From Bordetella sp. BOR01 (GTDB taxonomy: Bacteria; Pseudomonadota; Gammaproteobacteria; Burkholderiales; Burkholderiaceae_B), in the NCBI RefSeq assembly GCF_019218885.1, contig NZ_JAHUWT010000001.1, positions 1,426,001 to 1,490,000 on the forward strand: a stretch of 64,000 nucleotides of DNA, read 5' to 3'. The position numbers and the translations under genes were made by a program. The notes below the pieces were generated by a model. It made no database searches. It was not told the DNA's origin and saw only the letters and a program-made list of their open reading frames with translations. Each line of letters opens with the position of its first letter. Positions within the stretch are counted from its first letter, which is position 1. Positions 16,137 to 24,372 of this stretch are shown piece after piece.

Positions 16137-16550
16137 TTATTGCGGCGCGCTGCCGGCCGGCGCGTTCTTCTTGGCCATCTCGATAACGCGCTGGCGCAGT
16201 TGCGGATCTTGTTCCACAGCCTGGCCGATGCCATTGAATTCGTCGACGGTCAGGCCGTCGGCGTTGACCATCTTCACCATTTTTTCATCGGCTTCGCGGT
16301 AGACCTTCTCGCGCGCGGCATCGTCCTTGGCGGCTTGCAGCTTGGGCCGGTATTCGTCGGCCACCATGGCCACCTTCTGCGAGGCGACGGCGAATTTCTG
16401 CAGTTGCGTATCCGAGGGCTGGATGGCCGGTTGCGCCTGGGCAGGGGGCTGCGCAGCGGGGGCGGGGGCGGCCTGCGCCAGTGCCGCGACGGGCGACAGG
16501 CTCGCGGCCAGGACGGCAGCGGCAAAAAAAGCATGGGTCGAACGCGGCAT
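16137..16550 (-). CDS. Secreted DUF4168 domain protein
   Basis: A 137-residue protein with a signal peptide (STHAFFAAAVLAASLSPVAA ending in LAQA). A short alanine/proline/glutamine linker follows, then a DUF4168 domain: QLQKFAVASQKVAMVADEY, YREADEKMVKMVNADGLTVD, and FNGIGQAVEQDPQLRQRVIE. It is expected in the periplasm. The function of DUF4168 is not known. The ATG at 16550 was chosen over longer in-frame starts because it has a strong ribosome site (AAGGAGG) and directly precedes the signal peptide. Confidence 0.85.
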   Translation of the reverse strand: MPRSTHAFFAAAVLAASLSPVAALAQAAPAPAAQPPAQAQPAIQPSDTQLQKFAVASQKVAMVADEYRPKLQAAKDDAAREKVYREADEKMVKMVNADGLTVDEFNGIGQAVEQDPQLRQRVIEMAKKNAPAGSAPQ

Positions 16551-16682
16551 GAAGCCTCCTTGATCGAGTTGACGACGTATAGCGCATGATGACAAGCCCG
16601 ACCCCTGCGGTTCAAGCTTTGCGATGTTTGCGCATGTGTCGGCGGCCCGGGGACGCCCGGTTACTGAGCGTTTCAAGGGGGA

Positions 16683-17960
16683 TCAGGAATTCAGCGAACG
16701 GGCCCGTGCCAGCAGCAATTCGCGCTCTCGCGCGTTGCGTGCCATGCCTGCGGCACGCTGGAATTCGGCGCTGGCCTCGTCGCGGCGGCCCAGGCGCGCC
16801 AGGAAGTCGGCCCTGACACTGGGCAGCAGGTGATAACCCGCCAGCGCGGGTTCGGCAGCCAGCGCGTCGGCCAGCGCCAGTCCGGCCTGCGGGCCGAATG
16901 CCATACCCACCGCCACTGCGCGATTCAGTTCTACGACAGGCGATGGGGCCACCTGCGCCAGGGCATCGTACAGTGCCACGATCTGCTGCCAGTCGGTGTC
17001 TTCGGGGCGTGCCGCGCGCGCGTGGCAGGCTGCCAGCGCGCCTTGCAGGGCGTAGGGGCCCAGGCTGCCGGCCTGCGCCTCGGCCTGTTGCAGCGCCGCC
17101 AGGCCGCGGCGGATCAAGAGCGGATCCCAGCGGGCGCGATCCTGGTCCATCAGCAGCACGGGCCGGCCTTCGGCGTCGATGCGGGCGGCCAGGCGCGAGG
17201 CCTGGATTTCCATCAGCGCCACCAGGCCATGCACCTCGCTTTCGCGGGGGGCCAGCCCGGCCAGGATCCGGCCCAGCCGCAAGGCTTCGTCGCAGAGCGC
17301 CGGCCGCATCCAGTCATCGCCGGCGGTGGCGGCATAGCCTTCATTGAAGATCAAATACACCACCTCAAGCACAGAGGCCAGGCGCGCCGCCAATTCTGCG
17401 CCGCGCGGCACCTCGAAGGGCACGCGGGCTTCGCGCAAGCTGCGCTTGGCGCGCACGATGCGCTGGGCGATAGTGGACTCGGACACCAGGAAGGCGCGCG
17501 CGATTTCATCGGTGCGCAGTCCGCCCAGCAGGCGCAGCGTCAGCGCCACGCGAGCCTCGGTGGACAGCACGGGATGGCAGGCGGTGAACACCAGGCGCAG
17601 CAGGTCGTCGCCGATGTCGTCCTGGCGCGCCGCGTCCAGCGCATCGACGAAGTCGGGCTCGACGTGGGCTTGCAGCGCATCCATCTCGTGGCCCAGCTGT
17701 TCGCGCTTGCGGGCGTGCAGCGAGTCTTGCCGCAACCGGTCCAGCGCGCGGTTCTTGGCGGCGGTCATCAGCCAGGCTCCGGGATTGTCGGGGATGCCGT
17801 CGCCAGGCCAGCGCTCCAGCGCCGTGACCAAGGCGTCCTGCGCCAGCTCTTCGGCCAGGCCCACGTCGCGCACCAGGCGCGCGACACCGGCGATGACCTT
17901 GGCCGACTCGATACGCCAGACGGCCTCGATAGCCTGGTGGACGGCATCGCGCGAGCTCAT
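16683..17960 (-). CDS. ECF42-like RNA polymerase sigma factor with C-terminal TPR-like domain
   Basis: This 425-residue sigma factor has sigma region 2 (ECF type) at residues about 10-80, with EELAQDALVTALERWPGDGIPDNPGAWL and AKNRALDRLR. Region 4 is at about 120-175, with LRLLGGLRTDEIARAFLVSESTIAQRIVRAKR. A helical C-terminal extension (DUF6596/TPR-like, about 185-425) contains VYLIFNEGYAA and NRAVAVGMAFGP. This architecture is that of the ECF42 group, which has no anti-sigma factor; the extension is thought to control activity. It is last in an operon after two YCII proteins and a VOC protein, the partners typical of ECF42. Its ATG overlaps the VOC stop by 4 bases. Confidence 0.93.
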   Translation of the reverse strand: MSSRDAVHQAIEAVWRIESAKVIAGVARLVRDVGLAEELAQDALVTALERWPGDGIPDNPGAWLMTAAKNRALDRLRQDSLHARKREQLGHEMDALQAHVEPDFVDALDAARQDDIGDDLLRLVFTACHPVLSTEARVALTLRLLGGLRTDEIARAFLVSESTIAQRIVRAKRSLREARVPFEVPRGAELAARLASVLEVVYLIFNEGYAATAGDDWMRPALCDEALRLGRILAGLAPRESEVHGLVALMEIQASRLAARIDAEGRPVLLMDQDRARWDPLLIRRGLAALQQAEAQAGSLGPYALQGALAACHARAARPEDTDWQQIVALYDALAQVAPSPVVELNRAVAVGMAFGPQAGLALADALAAEPALAGYHLLPSVRADFLARLGRRDEASAEFQRAAGMARNARERELLLARARSLNS

Positions 17961-18367
17961 TGCTGCAGGATCTCGGCGTTGGGGTCCATGTACATCAGTT
18001 CCCAGACGTGGCCGTCGGGGTCCTCGAACCCGTGGCCGTACATGAAGCCATAGTCTTGCGGCTGGCGCGGCACCGATCCGCCGGCCGCCCGGGCACGGGC
18101 GACCAGGTCGTCGACTTCGGCGCGGCTTTCGCATGACAGGCAGACCAGCACTTCAGTGCTTTGCTTCGGGTCGCTCAGCGGCTTGTCGACGAAGGTCTTG
18201 AAATAATCGCGGGTCAGCAGCATGGCGTGCAGGTTTTCGCCCAGCACCAGGCAGGCCGCGTTCTGGTCGGTAAAGCGCGGGTCGACATCCAGGCCCAGTT
18301 GCTTGAAGAAGTCGATGGATTTCTGCAGGTCGGCAACGGCCAGGTTCACGAAGATCTGTTTGTGCAT
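17957..18367 (-). CDS. VOC family protein (glyoxalase/dioxygenase-like)
   Basis: A 136-residue single-chain vicinal-oxygen-chelate protein with the paired beta-alpha-beta-beta-beta modules: KQIFVNLAVADLQKSIDFF at the start, EVLVCLSCESRAEVDDLVARA in the middle, and GHGFEDPDGHVWELMYMDP near the C-terminus. The final glutamate could be a metal ligand. The enzymatic reaction is unknown. It is the third gene of the YCII-YCII-VOC-sigma operon and overlaps the sigma gene by 4 bases, so it is likely a target or modulator of the same stress response. Confidence 0.88.
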   Translation of the reverse strand: MHKQIFVNLAVADLQKSIDFFKQLGLDVDPRFTDQNAACLVLGENLHAMLLTRDYFKTFVDKPLSDPKQSTEVLVCLSCESRAEVDDLVARARAAGGSVPRQPQDYGFMYGHGFEDPDGHVWELMYMDPNAEILQQ

Positions 18368-18408
18368 GATGGGTCTCGGAATAGATGAAGGAGGGCGGGG
18401 TGGATGGG

Positions 18409-18819
18409 TCAGTGCGGTTGGAGGGCGCGAAACCGCCCGGCCGACGGGTTGGCGTGGGCCAGGTCATCGATTTCATAGAGCGGGCGCACCTCGATCTCGG
18501 CCTGTACGCCGGCCCCCATGGGCGCGGGAAAGCGCCGCGTCCACTCCAGTGCTTCTTCGCGCGATCGTGCCTGGATGACGGTGTAGCCGGCCACCAATTC
18601 GCGGGTCTGGGCAAACGGCCCGTCGATGATGCTGCGCTGTCCGTCGGCATAGCGGATGCGCCAGCCAGCCGAACTGGGCTGCAGCCCGGCGGCGTCGAGC
18701 AGGGCGCCGGCCTGGGCCAGGGCCTCGTGATAGGCGGCCATTTCGGCGAACAAGGCGTCATCGGGCAGGCGGCCTGCCTCGGTGTCGGCAGTGGCTTTGA
18801 CGATGATCATGAAGCGCAT
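18409..18819 (-). CDS. YCII/DGPF domain protein, first of two paralogues
   Basis: The 136-residue product opens with RFMIIVKATADTEAG and contains the motif SIIDGPFAQTRELVAGYTVI, which names the DGPF family (YCII fold). It ends in a short proline- and acid-containing tail. YCII-like domains resemble dimeric alpha-beta barrels; enzymatic activity is not established for the ECF-linked ones. The ATG at 18819 is preferred over one at 18873 because it begins the first strand and follows a weak AGGAG-like site. It lies between its paralogue and the VOC gene in the sigma operon. Confidence 0.88.
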   Translation of the reverse strand: MRFMIIVKATADTEAGRLPDDALFAEMAAYHEALAQAGALLDAAGLQPSSAGWRIRYADGQRSIIDGPFAQTRELVAGYTVIQARSREEALEWTRRFPAPMGAGVQAEIEVRPLYEIDDLAHANPSAGRFRALQPH

Positions 18820-18950
18820 GGCGGTTTCTCCTGTCGGGTAGGTGCCCGCCGGTTCGGCGGCGCTCATGGGCACGACGACGGGCGGGCGGCGAGATCGACA
18901 GAAAACCGGCCAGATCAGGGAAAACCCCTATGCATGGCCGTCATGCGGGA

Positions 18951-19304
18951 TCAGGCGAAGCAAGGTCCCAATTCGCGTATCTCGACCGTGCACCACTGCG
19001 CGGCGGGACATTCGGCCGCGATGGCCACCGCTTCTTCACGGGTGGCGCAGTTCAACAGGAAAAAACCGCCGATCATTTCCTTCGCTTCGGCGTAGGGGCC
19101 GTCGAGCAGGCGCTGGCGCCCGTCGCGCACTTGCAGTTTCACGCCGTCGGCTTCCGACTTGAGCGACTGGGCGTCTTGCAGCAGGCCACGGGCTTTCAGG
19201 TCGGCGGCGTAGCGCAGCATGCCGTCGTAGGCGGCGCGGCCGGCCTCGGGCGTGCGCTGGGCCCGCTGGCCGATGGGTTCGACGATAAGCAGCATATAAG
19301 ACAT
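18951..19304 (-). CDS. YCII/DGPF domain protein, second paralogue
   Basis: A 117-residue YCII protein starting SYMLLIVEPIGQRAQRTPEA and carrying LLDGPYAEAKEMIGGFFLL, with tyrosine replacing the phenylalanine of the DGPF motif. The closing segment AAQWCTVEIRELGPC matches the family. It is the promoter-proximal gene of the ECF42-type operon, divergent from the NYN-domain gene, so the shared region 19305-19438 should hold the sigma-dependent promoter. The paralogue with the canonical DGPF follows 131 bases downstream. Confidence 0.88.
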   Translation of the reverse strand: MSYMLLIVEPIGQRAQRTPEAGRAAYDGMLRYAADLKARGLLQDAQSLKSEADGVKLQVRDGRQRLLDGPYAEAKEMIGGFFLLNCATREEAVAIAAECPAAQWCTVEIRELGPCFA

Positions 19305-19438
19305 GGGGGCTCCGCGTGAAAGAACGGCTGGTGGCGGGTAGGCATATTTCGCCGAGTTTATCCGCCCGGCTTGCGGCTTTGGAAGGCCCGGCATGGTTTT
19401 CAGGTGTATCGTCAGCCTGTTGCATCACGGAGACCTTC

Positions 19439-20539
19439 ATGACCGCCACCCAGGAAAGCATCAGCATGGCGCTTTTCTGCGACTTTGAAAACGTCGCATT
19501 GGGCGTACGCGACGCCAATTACCAGAGATTCGACATCAAGCCGGTACTGGAACGCTTGTTGCTCAAGGGCAGCATCGTGGTCAAGAAAGCCTATTGCGAC
19601 TGGGAACGCTATCGCGAATTCAAGGCCACCATGCACGAGGCCAATTTCGAATTGATCGAGATTCCGCATGTGCGCCAATCGGGCAAGAATTCCGCCGACA
19701 TCCGGCTGGTGGTCGATGCGCTCGACCTCTGCTATACCAAGCTGCACGTCGATACCTTTGTGATCATCAGCGGCGATTCCGATTTTTCCCCGCTGGTGTC
19801 CAAGCTGCGCGAGAACGCCAAGCAGGTGATCGGGGTGGGGGTCAAGCGGTCGACCTCTGACTTGCTGATCGCCAATTGCGACGAGTTCATCTTCTACGAC
19901 GACCTGGTGCGCGAACGCCCGCGCGCCGAGCCGAAGACGGGGGCGGCGCGCGAGCCGGGCGGTGCGGCCCGGCGCGGCACCGATGAGGATCCCGGCCGCA
20001 AGGCCGAACTCGAGGCGCGCCGTACGCAGGGCATCGAGATCGCCGTCGAGACCTTCGACGACCTGGTGTCCGAACGCGGCGACGGCGGCAAGATATGGGC
20101 CTCGGTGCTGAAAGAAGCCATCAAGCGCAGAAAGCCCGATTTCAACGAGTCGTACCATGGTTTTCGCGCGTTCGGCAACCTGCTCGAAGAAGCCCAGGCG
20201 CGGGGGTTGCTGGCGTTCGGGCGCGATGAGAAATCAGGCGCGTACGTGTACCGCACGCCGGCGCCCGAACCCGCCGCGCCCGCGCCCACACCTGCGCCCA
20301 CAGCCGCGCGCGGCGCTGGCCGGACCTCGCGCAAGACGGCCGCGCGCAAGACGCCGGCAGCCAAGAAGCCAGTATCCCAGGCGCCGACACCCAAGGCCGA
20401 CGCCGCGGTGCCACGCAGCGCCGACATGCCGGCGGACGCCATCGTGCCGGCTGCCGCCGCGGTCGACGAACCTGCGCCACCCGCACGCAAGACGTCTTCG
20501 CGGGGCAGGCGCCCACGCAAGACCAGCGAGGCGCAATAG
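19439..20539 (+). CDS. NYN-domain ribonuclease-like protein with LOTUS (OST-HTH) domain and basic tail
   Basis: The 366-residue protein begins with a NYN (PIN-like) domain. Likely metal-binding acids are Asp15 (ALFCDFENVALG), Asp87 (GKNSADIRLVVDALD) and Asp113/Asp115 (IISGDSDFSPLVSKLR). A LOTUS/OST-HTH domain follows at about 197-272 (TFDDLVSERGDGGKIWASVL, FRAFGNLLEEAQARGLL). The last 95 residues are rich in Ala, Pro, Lys and Arg, like histone H1. In animals NYN plus LOTUS occurs in MARF1, an RNase acting on mRNA; bacterial members are poorly studied. The ATG at 19439 follows GGAGACCTTC, a good ribosome site. RNA cleavage is inferred. Confidence 0.88.
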   Translation: MTATQESISMALFCDFENVALGVRDANYQRFDIKPVLERLLLKGSIVVKKAYCDWERYREFKATMHEANFELIEIPHVRQSGKNSADIRLVVDALDLCYTKLHVDTFVIISGDSDFSPLVSKLRENAKQVIGVGVKRSTSDLLIANCDEFIFYDDLVRERPRAEPKTGAAREPGGAARRGTDEDPGRKAELEARRTQGIEIAVETFDDLVSERGDGGKIWASVLKEAIKRRKPDFNESYHGFRAFGNLLEEAQARGLLAFGRDEKSGAYVYRTPAPEPAAPAPTPAPTAARGAGRTSRKTAARKTPAAKKPVSQAPTPKADAAVPRSADMPADAIVPAAAAVDEPAPPARKTSSRGRRPRKTSEAQ

Positions 20540-20579
20540 ACCGGGCTTTTGCGCGCCCGCCGGGGCGCTTTCTGTCTTT

Positions 20580-21026
20580 ATGCTGACGCTGCGTCCTGCT
20601 CTTGAATCCGACCTGCCTTACCTGCTGGCGCTGCGGCGCCAGACCATGGATGCGCACCTGGCCAGCAGCGGCTTGCCCGCCGATGATGCTGCGCACCTGA
20701 CGCGCATCTGCTATCACTGGGAAGATGCCCGGGTCGTGTTGCTCGATGGCGCACCGGCCGGCCTGTTGAAGTCGTATCGCGGGCCATCGGCCTGGCATGT
20801 GGTGCAGCTGCAGGTCGCGCCCGAATACCAGGGGCAGGGCCTGGGCGCGCGCCTGTTGCGCCAGGTGCTGACGCAGGCCGATGCGGCGGGGCTGCCCACC
20901 CAGCTCGACGTGCTCAAGACCAACCCCGCCCGCCGGTTGTACGAACGCCTGGGTTTTCGCATCGTGGCCGATACCGGCGTCGAATACCATATGGAACGCG
21001 CCGCCGGCTGCGATGCCGGCCAGTAA
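20580..21026 (+). CDS. GNAT family N-acetyltransferase
   Basis: A compact 148-residue GNAT domain. The acetyl-CoA-binding motif A is clear: VVQLQVAPEYQGQGLGARLL with Q-G-Q-G-L-G. The C-terminal LDVLKTNPARRLYERLGFRI is motif B, the common end of the fold, with the catalytic tyrosine candidate in RLYERLGF. The substrate is not indicated. The gene starts 41 bases after the NYN gene and is followed 36 bases later by the ZIP transporter, so a loose operon is possible. Confidence 0.9.
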   Translation: MLTLRPALESDLPYLLALRRQTMDAHLASSGLPADDAAHLTRICYHWEDARVVLLDGAPAGLLKSYRGPSAWHVVQLQVAPEYQGQGLGARLLRQVLTQADAAGLPTQLDVLKTNPARRLYERLGFRIVADTGVEYHMERAAGCDAGQ

Positions 21027-21062
21027 ACTCTTGCTTATCCGGGTTATCGAGCTGGCATCACC

Positions 21063-21992
21063 ATGAACCATACCGACACTGTCGCGCGCGACTGGCGCAC
21101 CGCCTGGCGTACCCAGGCCCAGGCCCGTCCGCTGGTGGCCCTGGGCCTGGCGGCGGCGAGCCTGGCGGTGCTCTGGCTGTTGGGTTCGGGCCTGTATCAC
21201 GGCCTGACCGGTGTCGAACGCAACTATATCCGCTACGCCTTCGCGGGCGGCATGGCCGGCTTCGCCGCGACGGCCTTGGGTGCGCTGGCCGCGATCGGCC
21301 TGCGCACCATCCATGCGCGCACCCAGGACACCATGCTGGGGTTCGCCGCCGGCATGATGCTGGCGGCCAGCGCTTTTTCGCTGATCCTGCCGGGCCTGGA
21401 AGCCGCGGGTGGGCTGGTGGGCGAGGGGCCCGCGGCCGCCGGCGTGGTGGTGCTGGGGCTGGCGCTGGGCGTACTGCTGATGCTGGGGCTGGATGCCTTC
21501 ACGCCGCACGAACACGACAGCACCGGGCCGTGCGGCCCGCAGGCCGAGCGCGTCAACCGGGTATGGCTCTTCGTGCTGGCCATCACGCTGCACAACCTGC
21601 CCGAGGGCATGGCCATCGGCGTGGGCTTCGCCAATGGCGATATGCAGGTCGGTATCCCCCTGACGTCGGCCATTGCCATCCAGGATATTCCCGAGGGCCT
21701 GGCCGTTGCCATGGCGCTGCGGGCCACCGGCCTGTCGCCCATCCGGGCGGCGCTGGTGGCGGTGGCCTCGGGCCTGATGGAGCCGCTGGGCGCACTGGTG
21801 GGCCTGGGCATGTCCAGTGGCCTGGCGCTGGCGTATCCGGTCAGCCTGGGCCTGGCCGCGGGCGCAATGATTTTCGTCGTGTCGCACGAAGTGATTCCGG
21901 AAACCCACCGCAACGGACACCAGACCTCGGCCACGGTCGGTCTGATGGCCGGCTTTGCGGTAATGATGTTCCTGGACACGGCGCTGGGTTAA
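21063..21992 (+). CDS. ZIP family divalent metal transporter, BbZIP orthologue
   Basis: The 309-residue protein is a close relative of BbZIP, the Bordetella bronchiseptica zinc/cadmium transporter used for ZIP structures. The two signature helices are HNLPEGMAIGVGF and IQDIPEGLAVAM. Metal-site residues His177, Asn178, Glu181, Gln207, Asp208, Glu211 and Glu240 occur at the same numbers I recall for BbZIP. Eight membrane segments are visible, and the loop HEHDSTGPCG after residue 149 could bind metal at the cytoplasmic side. It imports zinc or related metals down the gradient across the inner membrane. A SulP gene follows after 32 bases. Confidence 0.93.
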   Translation: MNHTDTVARDWRTAWRTQAQARPLVALGLAAASLAVLWLLGSGLYHGLTGVERNYIRYAFAGGMAGFAATALGALAAIGLRTIHARTQDTMLGFAAGMMLAASAFSLILPGLEAAGGLVGEGPAAAGVVVLGLALGVLLMLGLDAFTPHEHDSTGPCGPQAERVNRVWLFVLAITLHNLPEGMAIGVGFANGDMQVGIPLTSAIAIQDIPEGLAVAMALRATGLSPIRAALVAVASGLMEPLGALVGLGMSSGLALAYPVSLGLAAGAMIFVVSHEVIPETHRNGHQTSATVGLMAGFAVMMFLDTALG

Positions 21993-22024
21993 GCGTTTCT
22001 TTTTTCTATCCAAGAGGACCAATC

Positions 22025-23734
22025 GTGATCGCGCTGCTCGAGGCCCAACGGGCCGGGTTGTTCCAACGCCAGCACTGGTTGCCCAACATCGTGTCGGGCA
22101 TCATCGTGGGCGTGGTGGCATTGCCGCTGGCCATGGCGTTTGCCATCGCATCGGGGGTCAAGCCCGAGCAGGGCCTGTATACCGCCATCGTGGCCGGGCT
22201 GCTGGTGGCAATGTTCGGCGGCAGCCGGCTGCAGATCGCGGGGCCCACCGGCGCGTTCATCGTCATCCTGGCCGCAGTGGTGGCCGAGCATGGCGTGGGC
22301 GGGCTGCAGATCGCCACCTTGATGGCCGGCGTCATTTTGTTGCTGCTGGGCGTGGCGCGCCTGGGCGCGGTCATCAAGTTCATCCCGGCGCCGGTGATCG
22401 TGGGCTTTACCGCCGGCATCGGCGTGATCATCTGGGTGGGGCAATGGAAAGATTTCTTCGGCCTGCCCGGCGTTACCGCGGCGCACTTCCACGAGAAGCT
22501 CTGGCAATTGGTGCAGGCCCTGCCTCATCTGCACCTGGCCACCACGGCCCTGGCCGTGGGCAGCCTGGCGTTGCTGATCCTGTCGGCGCGCGTGCCATAC
22601 CTGAAGCGCGTGCCCGGGCCGCTGGTGGCGCTGGTGGTGGCCACCGCGCTGCAGGCGGTGTTCCGGTTCGATGGGGTGGCCACCATAGGCTCGGCTTTCG
22701 GCGGCGTGCCGCAGGGGCTGCCAAGCTGGCAGTGGCCCGATGTCACGCTATCGCGCGTGATCGAACTGATCGGCCCGGCCTTCGCCATCGCCATGCTGGG
22801 CGCCATCGAATCCCTGCTGTCGGCCGTGGTGGCCGATGGCATGGCCGGCACCCGCCACCAGTCCAACCAGGAACTGATCGGGCAGGGCATCGCCAATATC
22901 GTGGCGCCACTGTTCGGCGGCATCGCCGCCACCGGCGCCATCGCGCGTACTGCCACCAACATCCGCAACGGTGGCACCAGCCCCCTGGCGGGCATGGTGC
23001 ACGCGGCCACCCTGCTGGCTATTGTGGTGCTGTTGGCGCCCCTGGCCGAGAACGTGCCCCTGGCCGCGCTGGCGGCCATCCTGTTCGTGGTGGCGTGGAA
23101 CATGAGCGACGTGCGGCATTTTGCCAAGATGCTGCGCCGGGCGCCGCGTGCCGACGTGGTGATCCTGCTGGTCACCTTCTTGCTGACCGTGTTCGCCGAC
23201 CTGGTCGTGGCGGTCAATATCGGGGTGATCCTGGCAACGCTGCACTTCCTGCGCCGCATGGCCGCCAGCGTGGGCGTGCAGCCGGTCGAAGGCGATGAAC
23301 TGCGCTACGAACTGGCTGCCAGCGGCATGACCGAGCTGCCCGAGGGCGTGCTGGTGTTCACCGTGGAAGGGCCCTTGTTCTTTGCCGCAGTCGAGAACTT
23401 CGAGCACGCGCTGGCCTGCACCCGCAGCGATCCGCGCGTGCTGGTGATCCGTTTGCGGCGCGTGCCTTTCATCGACGTGACGGGCTTGCAGATGCTCGAA
23501 GAGGTCATCGCGCGCCTGCACCGGCGTGGCGTGCGCGTGTTGCTGGCCGAGGCCAATGCGCGGGTGCGCGGCAAATTGCAGAAAGCCATGATTGCCGACC
23601 TGGTGGGCCCCGATGCCCTGTTCGATACGCTGGTGCAGGCGCTGGCCGCTTGCGGCGCGCCTGCGCCGCAAGCATCGGGCGCGGCCGGCAGTTCGTTGCC
23701 GGCCAGCCCGGATGCGCAAGCGCCTGCCCGCTGA
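22025..23734 (+). CDS. SulP family anion transporter with STAS domain
   Basis: The 569-residue protein starts at GTG (22025), chosen because of the ribosome site AAGAGGA. The membrane core (about 14 helices, residues 1-410) has the SulP signatures PNIVSGIIVGVVALPLAMAF, GPTGAFIVILAAVV and NQELIGQGIANI. The C-terminal STAS domain (about 440-545) has ELPEGVLVFTVEGPLFFAAV and PFIDVTGLQMLEE. SulP proteins move sulfate, bicarbonate, or C4-dicarboxylates; the substrate here is undetermined. It is close behind the ZIP gene on the same strand. The C-terminal tail of about 25 residues is Ala/Pro-rich and probably disordered. Confidence 0.9.
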   Translation: MIALLEAQRAGLFQRQHWLPNIVSGIIVGVVALPLAMAFAIASGVKPEQGLYTAIVAGLLVAMFGGSRLQIAGPTGAFIVILAAVVAEHGVGGLQIATLMAGVILLLLGVARLGAVIKFIPAPVIVGFTAGIGVIIWVGQWKDFFGLPGVTAAHFHEKLWQLVQALPHLHLATTALAVGSLALLILSARVPYLKRVPGPLVALVVATALQAVFRFDGVATIGSAFGGVPQGLPSWQWPDVTLSRVIELIGPAFAIAMLGAIESLLSAVVADGMAGTRHQSNQELIGQGIANIVAPLFGGIAATGAIARTATNIRNGGTSPLAGMVHAATLLAIVVLLAPLAENVPLAALAAILFVVAWNMSDVRHFAKMLRRAPRADVVILLVTFLLTVFADLVVAVNIGVILATLHFLRRMAASVGVQPVEGDELRYELAASGMTELPEGVLVFTVEGPLFFAAVENFEHALACTRSDPRVLVIRLRRVPFIDVTGLQMLEEVIARLHRRGVRVLLAEANARVRGKLQKAMIADLVGPDALFDTLVQALAACGAPAPQASGAAGSSLPASPDAQAPAR

Positions 23735-23745
23735 GGCAGCGCGGC

Positions 23746-24372
23746 TTAGCGGCGGCCGTTGAGCAGGCCGCCGCCGATCTGCAGCAGATCGTTCAGGCCG
23801 ACCTGGCCGTCGCCGTCCTGGTCCAGCAGCGAGCCCAACAGCCCGCCGCCCGGGCCTCCCTGTTGGCGGGCGACGTCGCGTTCCTGGCCGAGCGTGGTGC
23901 TCAGGCCGCCGGCGTCCATGCCGTCGCCCTGCATGCGCTTGGCCAGGAACGCCATGACGATGGGCGCCAGCAGTTTCAGCAGGCCGGCGGCGTTATTGCC
24001 GCCCAGGCCGGTGGCCTGGCCCAGGTTGTCTTCGGCGCGTTGCTGGTTGTCGCCGAAGATATGGCCCAGGATGGCGCCGCTGTTGGCCGGGCTGCTGCCC
24101 GCCTCGGCACCGCCGCCCAATAGCGAACCCAGCAGGCCGCCCAGGTCGGCGCCGCCGCCGGCGTGGTCGCGCTGCAGGGCGCCGAACAAGGCCTCGGCGC
24201 CTTGCGGCTGGGCGGCATTGTGGCCCAGCGTGCCCAGCAGCATCGGCAATGCGGCGCCGACGGCGTCGCGGGTTTGCGCGGCGTCGGTGCCCAACTGCTG
24301 GGAAATCTGTTGCATGGGCGCGCCTTGAAGCTGCGCGAAAAGCTCGTCGGAAAGCGTGGCGGGAGAGTTCAT
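23746..24372 (-). CDS. DUF937 domain protein with C-terminal calcium-loop motif
   Basis: A 208-residue, Gly/Ala/Gln-rich protein matching DUF937, with ALPMLLGTLGHNAAQPQGAE and the characteristic LLKLLAPIVMAFLAKRM segment. The last 25 residues, from Asp184, contain DQDGDGQVGLNDLL, a DxDxDG calcium-binding loop of EF-hand or dockerin type, with only a single copy. Function is unknown. Its ATG overlaps the stop of the DHA2 transporter gene by 4 bases, so the two are translated together. The start at 24372 is fixed by the overlap. Some YidB-like proteins share DUF937. Confidence 0.82.
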   Translation of the reverse strand: MNSPATLSDELFAQLQGAPMQQISQQLGTDAAQTRDAVGAALPMLLGTLGHNAAQPQGAEALFGALQRDHAGGGADLGGLLGSLLGGGAEAGSSPANSGAILGHIFGDNQQRAEDNLGQATGLGGNNAAGLLKLLAPIVMAFLAKRMQGDGMDAGGLSTTLGQERDVARQQGGPGGGLLGSLLDQDGDGQVGLNDLLQIGGGLLNGRR

